Shown here in pieces: positions 52,151 to 64,000 of a DNA stretch of 64,000 bases. Location: assembly GCA_902785065.1 (NCBI GenBank), contig CACZXH010000005.1, forward strand, positions 124,001 through 188,000, in the 5' to 3' direction. Every line of letters begins with the position of its first letter. The stretch's first letter is position 1. Under the pieces are notes generated by a model. It saw only the letters and a program-made list of their open reading frames with translations, was not told where the DNA came from and made no database searches. The stretch is from an uncultured Bacteroidia bacterium. Its GTDB lineage: Bacteria > Bacteroidota > Bacteroidia > Bacteroidales > UBA932. Made by a program: the position numbers and the translations under genes.

Positions 52151-53905
52151 ATGAGACAGCATATCCTTGCGACGGCCTTTGCGGCGGCGGTGACCGCCCT
52201 GGCCTATGGACAGAACCTGAATCCCACCGTGGAGGTCACGAACGCCTACGAAGGCGGCCCCTCCGCGATCGCCAAGCCCGCCCAGCAGCTGGCGGTGCCG
52301 GATTCCGTGACCCGGTTCAACCTGGATTTCGACTATTCCGTGTTCGAGAAGCCCTATCAGGGCGCCTATGAGTTCACGCCCTACTACGTGCAGCTCAAGC
52401 CCACGCCCAAGCCCTCCACGACGGAGAAGTTCTATCTCCGCGCCGGCGCCGGATTCACCCTCCATCCGGAACTGGACTTCGTCTGGACGCCGCTCCAGAA
52501 GGAGAAGTACCGGATGAGCGTGTACGCCACGCACCAGTCCTATTTCGGAAGGTATCACGATTTCGCACTGGGAACGCCCCAGGACGGCATTATCCCGGTC
52601 GTCAAGTCTGGCGGGAAAATGAATGGCTACCTGGCCGATACGAAGGCCGGCATCGACGGCACTTTCAACTGGGACGGCGGCCTGGTCACCCTGGACCTCG
52701 GCTTCCGCAACCGGATGGCCAATGATGCCTATCACTACCAGAAAATGAGCGGTCTTGAGGCCAAGGCCCGCGTCCGTTCCCTGCCTTCGGACGAGCCGCA
52801 TCTGCTGTATGATGCCGCCATCGACTACTCTCTCCTGGGCGGAGACCTGTCCAGTTTCTCGCGGGTCGCGAAGGATTTCCGCGAGAGCAAGTTCGACCTG
52901 GTCGGCGAGTTCGGCCCCGTGCTGGATGCCGACCGCCGCATCCTCGTGGGCGTGAACCTGGACCTGGCGCGTTACATGGGCGATTTCGCCGGCTATACCG
53001 GCCGGATGGCCGTCACGCCCAAGTACCAGTTCAACCTGGACCGCTGGCGCTTCAGCCTGGGCGCGAAACTTTCCTGGCTCATCTATTCGGAGGACTTCAA
53101 CCTTTGGACGAAGGACTTCCAGCACAAGTCCGGCTTCATTTTCCCGGATGTCCACATTGACTTCCACGCGGTGGACGACCGGCTGGTCCTCCAGACCTCC
53201 GCGACGGGCGGCGACCGGTTCAACACCCTGTCCGGCCAGTTCTTCTCGCATCCGTTCTCCTATGACGCCCTGTACGGCCATTCCGTGGAACGGGTCCGCG
53301 CCATGATCGGCGCGCGCGGCAACTTCGCCGGCCGCTTCCGCTACGACCTGCAGGGCGGTTATGCCCGCTGGACCTATGCGCCCGTGGAGGGAATGGCCTC
53401 GTATCACATCAGCGTTGTCGATCCGAATCCTTCCGACACTTTCACGACCGGGCTTACCGAGATCCTGGTCCTGAGACCCTCGCTGGTTGAAAAGGGCTTC
53501 AACCTCCTGTTCGTCGACTTCGACTACGGCTGGAAGTCCGAGAGCGTGACTGTCGACGGAAAGCTGTCCTACCGGCATACCAACATCGCCGACAGCGCAG
53601 CCTTCGGTCCTGCGGCCTTCACCGGTTTCATCCGGCCTGCGTACAACTACGGCACACGGATGAAGGGCGGCCTTGACATCGCCTGGTCCACCGGCCGGAA
53701 AGCCTCTGTGACCATCCCCAATGAAACCGGGGAGGTTACGAAGGTGTACCGCGTCCCCGGCTGGGTCGATCTCGGCGTCTTCGCGGAGTACCGTTTCACC
53801 CACCGTTTCGGCTTCTGGGCCAAGGGTGGCAACCTGCTCGACCAGGTGGTCCAGCGCACCCCGCTCCACGCCGAGGCGGGAATGTATTTTACGGCCGGTA
53901 TCGTA

Positions 53906-53917
<12 letters not shown>
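52151..53917 (+). CDS. Outer-membrane beta-barrel protein (TonB-receptor-like, no plug)
   Basis: 588 residues. Signal peptide ending AYGQ, a short periplasmic linker (ALAVPDSVTRFNLDFDYSVFEKPY), then amphipathic strands rich in aromatics from FYLRAGAGFTLHPELDFVWT to the terminal YFTAGIVLNF, which ends in Phe like outer-membrane barrels. There is no TonB plug domain. It pairs with the TPR protein upstream. The gyrB promoter lies in its last codons. Confidence 0.78.
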
Positions 53918-58004
<4,087 letters not shown>

Positions 58005-58025
58005 TAACAAAAACCTAACGATACA

Positions 58026-59342
58026 ATGAACATTACCAAAAACCAGCCCGATGCCCTGAACTACCAGGTCACCATCGACATCACCCCGGACGATTACGCC
58101 GAGGCTCTCAACGCCAGACTGAAAGAATACCGCCGCCGCGCCGATATCAAAGGCTTCCGCAAGGGAATGGCCCCGATGTCCCTGATCCAGCGCCTCTATG
58201 GCGACCAGTCCCTGTATGAGGCCGTGAACCGGCTCGTTTCCGAGCAGCTCGACACCTTCATCCGCGACGAGAAGATCCGCGTCGTCGGTGAGCCCCTCCC
58301 GTCCGAAGACCAGCCCCAGCTGGAATGGAAGTCCGGCGCCGACTTCACCTTCAAGTTCGACATCGCCCAGACCCCGGAACTGAACTTCGAGGTGGGCGAG
58401 GGCGACAAGATCCCGTACTACGAGATCAATGTCACCGAGGACGCCAAAAAGGCGATGAAGGCCCAGATGCTCCAGCAGTACGGCTCCCTCCAGGAAGGCA
58501 CCAAGGCCGGCGAGAACGACTACATCATCGCCGACATCGCCAACGAGGCCCACAGCGCCGAAGGCGTGTATATCTCCGTCGCCCACGTCGCCGAGATCGC
58601 CCGTCCGCTGTTCGTCGGCAAGAAGGCCGGGGACAAATTCACCTGTGACGTGAGCGTGGCCTTCGAGAACGAGACCGACCGCGCCTCCATGCTCAAGGTG
58701 GACAAGGCGAAGCTCGCCCCCCTGGATCCCGTCTTCAACTTCACCGTCGTGAACGTCAAGACCTTCAAGGCCGCCGAATCCAACCAGGAGACCTGGAACC
58801 AGATGTTCGGCGAAGGCGCCGTGACCAGCGAGGAGCAGTTCATGGAGAAGGTCGTCGAACGCATCCGCGCCAACCACACCCAGGAGGCCAATTACCGCTT
58901 CGCCGCCGACGTCCGCAAGTACTTCGTGGACAAGGCCGGCATCCAGCTTCCGGAAGCCTTCCTGAAGCGCTGGCTCGTCTATGCCAATGACGGCAAGTAC
59001 ACCACCGAGGAGGTGGAGAAGGAATTCCCGGGCTTCGTCGAGGACTTCAAGTGGCAGCTCACCCGCGGCTACCTGATGCAGAAGCTCGGCCTGAAGGTCG
59101 AGAAGGCCGATATCGAGCAGGCCGCCGAGAGCTACGTCGCCTACCAGTACGCCATGTACGGCATGGGCAACGTGCCGCAGGATCTGATCAAGAGCTCTGC
59201 CCGCAACGTCCTGGAGGACGAGAACCAGGTGCGCCGCCTCGAGGAGCAGGTAGAGGACAACAAGACCATCGGCACCCTGCGCGAGAAGGTCTCCCTCCAG
59301 ACCAAGAAGATTTCCGAGGAAAAGTTCCGCGCCCTGAAATAA
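58026..59342 (+). CDS. tig: Trigger factor
   Basis: 438 residues. The ribosome-docking signature reads GFRKGMAP (normally GFRxGKVP) at about 42-49, in the N-terminal domain. A divergent middle (PPIase-like) region and the long helical C-terminal chaperone domain ending VSLQTKKISEEKFRALK follow. It binds nascent chains at the ribosome exit. The location upstream of clpP-clpX is the usual arrangement for tig. The Bacteroidota middle domain is degenerate, so peptidyl-prolyl isomerase activity is doubtful. Confidence 0.9.
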   Translation: MNITKNQPDALNYQVTIDITPDDYAEALNARLKEYRRRADIKGFRKGMAPMSLIQRLYGDQSLYEAVNRLVSEQLDTFIRDEKIRVVGEPLPSEDQPQLEWKSGADFTFKFDIAQTPELNFEVGEGDKIPYYEINVTEDAKKAMKAQMLQQYGSLQEGTKAGENDYIIADIANEAHSAEGVYISVAHVAEIARPLFVGKKAGDKFTCDVSVAFENETDRASMLKVDKAKLAPLDPVFNFTVVNVKTFKAAESNQETWNQMFGEGAVTSEEQFMEKVVERIRANHTQEANYRFAADVRKYFVDKAGIQLPEAFLKRWLVYANDGKYTTEEVEKEFPGFVEDFKWQLTRGYLMQKLGLKVEKADIEQAAESYVAYQYAMYGMGNVPQDLIKSSARNVLEDENQVRRLEEQVEDNKTIGTLREKVSLQTKKISEEKFRALK

Positions 59343-59388
59343 ACCGGCCTTTTTCCCGTATTCCCAGGTGTTACCAACATTGACTGAC

Positions 59389-60057
59389 ATGAACGAATTC
59401 GAGAAATTTGCCGTGAAAGGCCAGGGGATCGGCTCCGCCACCCTGTCCCGCTATGCGTCGGCCCTCGACGCCTATATCAACCCGACGATCACCGAGGAGC
59501 GCAAGCTGAACGTGGCCCAGATGGACGTGTTCAGCCGCCTGATGATGGACCGCATCATTTTCCTGGGCGTTCCCATTGACGACGACGTCGCGAACATCGT
59601 GATGGCCCAGCTGTTGTTCCTGTCTGCGAACGACTCCGCCGCCGACATCACCATGTACCTGAACACCCCGGGCGGCCAGGTGTCCTCGGGCCTCGCCATC
59701 TATGACACGATGCAGATCATCCAGCCCGACGTGGCCACGGTCTGCACCGGCATGGCGGCGTCGATGGGCTCGGTGCTCCTGTGCGCCGGCGCGGCCGGCA
59801 AGCGCAGCGCGCTGCCGCATTCCCGCGTGCTGATCCATCAGCCGCTGGGCGGCGCCCAGGGCCAGGCCAGCGACATCCTCATCGCCGCCCGCGAGATCGA
59901 GAAGACCCGCACGGAACTCTTCCGCATCATCGCCGAGCACTCCGGCCAGAAGATCGAGCGCGTCGCCGCCGACGGCGACCGCGACTTCTGGATGACTGCC
60001 GAGGAGGCCAGGGAGTACGGCATGGTGGACGAGGTCCTGTACAAGAAAGGCAGGTAA
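59389..60057 (+). CDS. clpP: ATP-dependent Clp protease proteolytic subunit
   Basis: 222 residues of the ClpP serine protease: catalytic Ser in [12 protein letters not shown], His in [13 protein letters not shown], and Asp in [15 protein letters not shown]. ClpP tetradecamers form the chamber fed by ClpX. The ATG at 59389 gives the family N terminus ([14 protein letters not shown]). Its stop overlaps the clpX start (TAATG), coupling the two subunits. Confidence 0.96.
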   Translation: MNEFEKFAVKGQGIGSATLSRYASALDAYINPTITEERKLNVAQMDVFSRLMMDRIIFLGVPIDDDVANIVMAQLLFLSANDSAADITMYLNTPGGQVSSGLAIYDTMQIIQPDVATVCTGMAASMGSVLLCAGAAGKRSALPHSRVLIHQPLGGAQGQASDILIAAREIEKTRTELFRIIAEHSGQKIERVAADGDRDFWMTAEEAREYGMVDEVLYKKGR

Positions 60058-61280
60058 TGGCCAAGCGGGAGAACCACCAGAACCGCTGCGTCCTCTGCGG
60101 CCGGACCGATGCCGAGGTCCCGTTCATGCTTCAGGGCATCGACGGGTACATCTGCTCGGACTGCGCGAAGATGGCGGCGGAATACGTGGCGGAGCTGGAG
60201 AAGCGGCCCGCGAAAGGGGACACCTCCGTGGGCTCGCTGGACAAGGCCCCGAAACCGAAGGAGATCAAAGCCTACCTGGACCAGTACGTCATCGGCCAGG
60301 ACCGGGCCAAGACCGTCCTCGCCGTGGCCGTGTACAACCACTACAAACGCATCAGCCACAACCTGATCGGCCAGGCCGATGACGGGGTGGAACTGGAGAA
60401 GTCCAACATCCTGCTGGTGGGGCCCACGGGAACGGGCAAGACGCTGCTGGCGAAGACCATTGCCAAGCAACTGGACGTGCCCTTCACCATCGTGGACGCC
60501 ACCGTCCTCACCGAGGCCGGCTACGTGGGCGAAGATGTCGAGAGCATCCTGACCCGGCTGCTGCAGGAGGCCGATTTCGACCTGCAGAAGGCCGAGCGCG
60601 GCATCGTCTTCATCGACGAGATTGACAAGATCGCCCGCAAGTCCGACAACCCCTCCATCACCCGCGACGTGTCGGGCGAGGGCGTGCAGCAGGCGATGCT
60701 CAAGCTCCTGGAAGGGAACGTGGTGAACGTCCCGCCGAAGGGCGGCCGCAAGCACCCCGAGCAGGAGTTCATCCATGTCAATACGCAGAACATCCTGTTC
60801 ATCTGCGGCGGCGCCTTCGAGGGCATCGAGCGGCACATCGCCCGGCGCAAGAACACCCGGATCATCGGCTTCAACGCCGAGGAGAAGCAGCGCGTAGGCC
60901 AGGACAATCTCCTGCAATACGTTGATGCCCAGGATCTTCGGTCTTACGGTCTCATTCCCGAGATCGTGGGCCGTCTTCCGGTCGTCACCTATCTGGACCA
61001 ACTGGACCGCGACTCCCTCCGCCGCATCCTGACCGAGCCCAGGAACGCCATTATCCGGCAGTATCAGAAGCTCTTCGAAATGGATGGCATGAAGCTCGAG
61101 ATCGAGCCGGAGGTCCTGGATCTGATCGTGGACACGTCCCTCGAGCGGAAACTTGGCGCCCGCGGGCTCCGGAGCATCTGCGAGGAACTGATGAATGACG
61201 CCATGTTCGAAGCGCCATCGTCCAGGAAGAAGACCTTCAAACTCACGTTGGAATATGCGAAGGAGCGTCTGGCTGACTAG
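60057..61280 (+). CDS. clpX: ATP-dependent Clp protease ATP-binding subunit ClpX
   Basis: 407 residues. An N-terminal zinc-binding domain has two CxxC motifs (CVLCGRT and CSDCAKM). The AAA+ module has Walker A GPTGTGKT, pore-loop GYVGEDVES, Walker [11 protein letters not shown], sensor [14 protein letters not shown], the RKN and the IGF loop for ClpP docking ([10 protein letters not shown]), and arginine-finger/sensor 2 LGARGLRSI. It unfolds substrates for ClpP. I start at 60057; the frame extends further upstream only as a clpP shadow. Confidence 0.96.
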   Translation: MAKRENHQNRCVLCGRTDAEVPFMLQGIDGYICSDCAKMAAEYVAELEKRPAKGDTSVGSLDKAPKPKEIKAYLDQYVIGQDRAKTVLAVAVYNHYKRISHNLIGQADDGVELEKSNILLVGPTGTGKTLLAKTIAKQLDVPFTIVDATVLTEAGYVGEDVESILTRLLQEADFDLQKAERGIVFIDEIDKIARKSDNPSITRDVSGEGVQQAMLKLLEGNVVNVPPKGGRKHPEQEFIHVNTQNILFICGGAFEGIERHIARRKNTRIIGFNAEEKQRVGQDNLLQYVDAQDLRSYGLIPEIVGRLPVVTYLDQLDRDSLRRILTEPRNAIIRQYQKLFEMDGMKLEIEPEVLDLIVDTSLERKLGARGLRSICEELMNDAMFEAPSSRKKTFKLTLEYAKERLAD

Positions 61281-63405
61281 CCTGACGCTCTTTTGCGTTC
61301 TGGCCTGCGCGGGTCCCGTCCGGGATTCCGTGAAGACGACGTTCCAGACGGGGCAGGGGTGGCGGCCGTCCATCGACAACCGCGCCGATGCCGTGATGGT
61401 GTACGGCGTCGGCGGGAATCCGACGGACAGGAACGCCCCCGGCAGCGTGGAGGCCCGGCTCGCTTCCTGGCGGGAAAAGGGCTATGTCACGCATTTCATG
61501 ACGGGCATTGCCTGGGGCGGCTATCAGGACTATTTCACCGGCGGTTGGGACGGCGAATGGCACCTGGACGAAGGCCAGGTCCAGATGGACGGGGATACGA
61601 TCTGGCACGGGCCGATGGTTCCGTATATCGTTCCGACGGAGAACTACCTCGCGTATTTCAAGGAGCGGCACATCAAGCGCGTCATCGACGCGGGTGTGGA
61701 CGCCATTTTCCTGGAGGAGCCCGAGTTCTGGGCCCATGCCGGGTATTCCCAGGCGTTCAAGCGCGAATGGAAGGCCTTCTACGGGGAGGACTGGCGTCCG
61801 CAGGACGAGTCGCCGGAAGCCACCTATCTGTCCTCCAAACTCAAATATCACCTGTATTACCGGGCCCTGGACGAGGTCAGTTCCTATGCGAAGGAATATG
61901 GACGCTCGCTGGGCCGGGACATCCGGTGCTATGTTCCTACACACTCGCTGGTGAACTATTCCGCCTGGCAGATCGTCTCCCCGGAAGCCTCGCTGGCCTC
62001 GTTGGACGGGGTCGACGGATACATTGCCCAGGTATGGACCGGAACCTCCCGGGTGCCGGACTATTTCAACGGCGTCCGCCGCGAGCGGGTGTTCGAGACA
62101 GCATATCTGGAATATGGATGTCTGGCCTCGATGACGGCTCCGACCGGCCGCCGCGTCTGGTTCCTGACCGATCCGATCGAGGACGCCACCCGCGACTGGG
62201 TCGATTTCCGGCGGAACTACCAGGCCACCTACGCGGCCCAGCTTCTGTACCCGCAGATCGACTCCTACGAGATCATGCCCTGGCCCGAGCGCATTTACGA
62301 ACGGCCGTACCCGGCAGGCCCTGGGTCGGACGAGCGCATCAGCATCCCGCAGGATTTCGCGTCGATGATGCAGGTGATGACGAACGCCCTGCAGGAAATG
62401 CCCGTCTCCCGGAACACCCTGGACGGCTCGCAGGGCATTTCCGTCCTGATGGCCAACTCCCTGATGTTCCAGCGTTTCCCGGTCCATGAAGGGTATGACG
62501 ACCCGCAGCTCTCGAACTTCTTCGGCCTGGCCCTGCCGCTGCTCAAGCGCGGCGTTCCCGTGGGCATTACCCATATTGAGAACCTGGGCTATCCGGAGGC
62601 GCTTGCCGGCGTGAAGGTCCTCCTGATGACCTATGCCAACATGAAGCCGATGGACCCGTCCGCGCACCGCCAACTGGCTGACTGGGTGCGCAAAGGGGGA
62701 CGGCTCATCTATAGCGCTACGGATACCGACCCCTTCCAGGACGTACACGAATGGTGGAATACGGGGGAGTGCTCCTATGACGCCCCGTCCGACCATCTGT
62801 TCGCGTTGCTGGGCTTGGGACCGTATCCCGGCGGAGGCGTGTATCCCTGCGGCAAAGGGTGCGTATGCGTGCTGCGGTCCGACCCGAAAGAGTACGTCAT
62901 GACAGCAGGCGGCGATGCGATGCTGCTGTCTGCCGTCGAATCGCTGTACGGTCCACTGCAGTGGAAGAACCACTTCCTGCTGGACCGCGGTCCCTACAAG
63001 ATCGCCGCCGCGCTGGACGAAAGCGTCTCTGATGAGCCGTACGTCCTGGAAGGATCGTTCATTGACCTGTTCGATCCCACGCTCTCCATTGTTACGCGCA
63101 AGGAACTCACACCCGGCTCCCAGGCTTTCCTCTACGACCTCCGCAAAGCCCCCAGGGCTCCTGCCATCCTCGCCGCAGCCAGCCGCTCCTACGACCTCCA
63201 CCGCACCGCCCGCACCTTCTCCTACTTGTGCAAGGCCCCCGCGGAAACCTATAACGTCACCCGCATCCTTCTCCGCCGCCAGCCCACGAGTGTGCTCGTA
63301 GACGGCGAACCGGCTTCGGATTTCTCCTGGGACCCCGCCACCCGCACCCTCTTCCTCCGCTTCCCCAACAACCCTGACGGCGTCCACGTGGAAATCCGAT
63401 GGTAA
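61255..63405 (+). CDS. Secreted glycoside-hydrolase-like lipoprotein, family unassigned
   Basis: 716 residues. A lipoprotein signal ends LAC (about Cys18). A TIM-barrel-like domain (about 30-400) has [25 protein letters not shown], where the Glu pair after the strand looks like a catalytic site, and [20 protein letters not shown] flavodoxin-like beta-galactosidase-trimerisation-type domain (about 410-560: [39 protein letters not shown]) and a beta-rich end follow. The architecture resembles GH42-like enzymes, but I cannot assign a CAZy family. The start at 61255 lies 26 bp inside clpX and has the signal peptide. Confidence 0.65.
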   Translation: MRRSVWLTSLTLFCVLACAGPVRDSVKTTFQTGQGWRPSIDNRADAVMVYGVGGNPTDRNAPGSVEARLASWREKGYVTHFMTGIAWGGYQDYFTGGWDGEWHLDEGQVQMDGDTIWHGPMVPYIVPTENYLAYFKERHIKRVIDAGVDAIFLEEPEFWAHAGYSQAFKREWKAFYGEDWRPQDESPEATYLSSKLKYHLYYRALDEVSSYAKEYGRSLGRDIRCYVPTHSLVNYSAWQIVSPEASLASLDGVDGYIAQVWTGTSRVPDYFNGVRRERVFETAYLEYGCLASMTAPTGRRVWFLTDPIEDATRDWVDFRRNYQATYAAQLLYPQIDSYEIMPWPERIYERPYPAGPGSDERISIPQDFASMMQVMTNALQEMPVSRNTLDGSQGISVLMANSLMFQRFPVHEGYDDPQLSNFFGLALPLLKRGVPVGITHIENLGYPEALAGVKVLLMTYANMKPMDPSAHRQLADWVRKGGRLIYSATDTDPFQDVHEWWNTGECSYDAPSDHLFALLGLGPYPGGGVYPCGKGCVCVLRSDPKEYVMTAGGDAMLLSAVESLYGPLQWKNHFLLDRGPYKIAAALDESVSDEPYVLEGSFIDLFDPTLSIVTRKELTPGSQAFLYDLRKAPRAPAILAAASRSYDLHRTARTFSYLCKAPAETYNVTRILLRRQPTSVLVDGEPASDFSWDPATRTLFLRFPNNPDGVHVEIRW

Positions 63406-63430
63406 TTCGTGAAAAAGTGAAGCTCGACTC

Positions 63431-63461
63431 TTGCGGGAATGAAAAAAAGTTTCTACCTTTG
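63431..63461 (+). promoter_or_regulatory. Promoter of tRNA-Val
   Basis: TTG (63431-63433), 20-base spacer, TACCTTTG (63454-63461), 16 bases before the tRNA. Confidence 0.8.
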
Positions 63462-63477
63462 CAATCCCAAAATGAAT

Positions 63478-63552
63478 GAGGGCTTAGCTCAGTTGGTTTA
63501 GAGCGCTTGCTTGACAGGCAAGAGGTCGGCAGTTCAAATCTGCCAGTCCTCA
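63478..63552 (+). tRNA. tRNA-Val (anticodon GAC)
   Basis: 75-base cloverleaf: acceptor GAGGGCT/AGTCCTC, D-arm GCTC/GAGC, anticodon arm CTTGC-TTGACAG-GCAAG with GAC, T-arm GGCAG-TTCAAAT-CTGCC, discriminator A. CCA is not encoded. Confidence 0.95.
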
Positions 63553-63560
63553 CAGAACGA

Positions 63561-63593
63561 AAGGCACTTGCAGGAATGCAGGTGCTTTTTTTG
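63561..63593 (+). terminator. Terminator of tRNA-Val
   Basis: GCACTTGCA and TGCAGGTGC form a 9-bp stem (one G-U pair) around GGAA, followed by seven T. Confidence 0.8.
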
Positions 63594-63624
63594 TTGAAAC
63601 CTGTCAATTAATTGTCTATCTTTG
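63594..63624 (+). promoter_or_regulatory. Promoter of the GH5-like gene
   Basis: TTG (63594-63596), 20-base spacer, TATCTTTG (63617-63624); about 31 bases before the ATG. Confidence 0.7.
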
Positions 63625-63655
63625 ATTCTTGGAGAACAATCAAATCGCTAAGACC

Positions 63656-64000
63656 ATGAGAAAGAGTATCCTGACCCTATTGGCCGCCACCCTGATCGCC
63701 GCCGCGTGTTCGGCGGGCGAGGGATGGGTGAAGGTGGAAGGAAACAAGTTTGTGGACCCGCAGGGGAACGAGCTGGTTTTCCGCGGACTCTGCTTTTCGG
63801 ACCCCGTGAAGCTGGTCCGGGCGGGGCAGTGGAACGAGCGGTATTTCGCCGAGGCCGCCGACTGGGGCGCGAACGTCGTCCGTTTCGCCGTGCATCCGAC
63901 GAACTTGAATGCGATGGGCTGGGAGGAGACCTTCCAGGCCATGGACCAGGGCGTCGCCTGGGCCAAGCAGTACGGGATGTACGTGATCATGGACTGGCAT
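63656..64000 (+). CDS. Glycoside hydrolase family 5 (cellulase-like) lipoprotein, N-terminal part
   Basis: The first 115 codons; the gene runs off the right edge. The protein begins MRKSILTLLAATLIAAAC (lipoprotein signal, Cys18). It continues with the GH5 N terminus: WVKVEGNKFVDPQGNELVFRG, then AADWGANVVRFAVHP and AKQYGMYVIMDWH, the first barrel strands of GH5 enzymes. The catalytic Glu residues lie beyond the window. It is probably a surface or periplasmic beta-glycanase. It follows another glycosidase-like lipoprotein, with tRNA-Val between them. Confidence 0.85.
   Translation, partial: MRKSILTLLAATLIAAACSAGEGWVKVEGNKFVDPQGNELVFRGLCFSDPVKLVRAGQWNERYFAEAADWGANVVRFAVHPTNLNAMGWEETFQAMDQGVAWAKQYGMYVIMDWH

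Overview
The window reads as a continuous piece of a high-GC Bacteroidales (phylum Bacteroidota) chromosome. Several things support this: a RagA/SusC and RagB/SusD pair, BACON and DUF4302 lipoproteins, a DUF4249 protein beside a TonB-dependent receptor, a C-terminal type IX secretion (T9SS) type sorting domain, a Bacteroidota-type SRP RNA, the short Bacteroidota-type primary sigma factor, and many copies of the Bacteroidota -7 promoter element TAnnTTTG (often with TTG about 19-20 bases upstream). The genus cannot be fixed from the sequence; the high GC would suit an Alistipes-like or uncultured gut/rumen Bacteroidales lineage. No IS element, CRISPR array, prophage or conjugative gene is visible, and no gene-free stretch exceeds 300 bp (the longest, 35236-35522, is described).

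Layout. 1-9846 is a minus-strand housekeeping block: the start of mtaB, an RsmI-like methyltransferase, a TamB-like giant, a prolyl-tRNA editing protein, a COG2509-type FAD enzyme, tsaD and an ATP-grasp protein. It faces an isochorismatase at 9981. 10615-27003 is one long minus-strand surface locus: a DUF4988/collagen-like/BACON lipoprotein, SusC, SusD, a Mx1-type zinc peptidase, a DUF4302 lipoprotein, a second BACON lipoprotein, a subtilisin-like S8 protease with a T9SS-type tail, and a PorV/PorQ-like barrel. It looks like a peptide/protein-acquisition system built around a SusCD pair. 27156-30502 holds mnmA, cdd, the SRP RNA and a fucose-isomerase-like protein. 30497-35235 is an operon of an HI0933-type flavoprotein, a TonB receptor and a DUF4249 lipoprotein. 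35523-45309 holds tRNA-Thr, a BtuF-like binding protein, a DnaQ-like exonuclease with dnaN, a DegP/HtrA protease, rpoD-argS and a phosphohexomutase. 45382-49132 holds a methyltransferase operon, nth and an FtsE-like ATPase. 49204-61280 is a plus-strand run: TPR protein, outer-membrane barrel, gyrB, PgpH-like HD hydrolase, trigger factor, clpP and clpX. The end carries a glycosidase-like lipoprotein, tRNA-Val and the start of a GH5 cellulase-like lipoprotein.

Most notable: (1) rpoD is broken by a loss of about 59 bp that removes the start of the sigma finger (region 3.2) and shifts the frame. (2) Dispersed palindromic repeats sit inside genes: a 118-bp MITE-like element with 28-bp inverted arms and, separately, two small repeats are both carried in frame within one methyltransferase gene, and another repeat supplies the last codons and stop of the prolyl-tRNA editing gene. 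(3) Five genes have a -7 element only 6-8 bases before the start codon, which predicts leaderless mRNAs. (4) The SusCD locus joins two proteases, a repeated extracellular module and a PorV-like protein in one apparent transcription unit.
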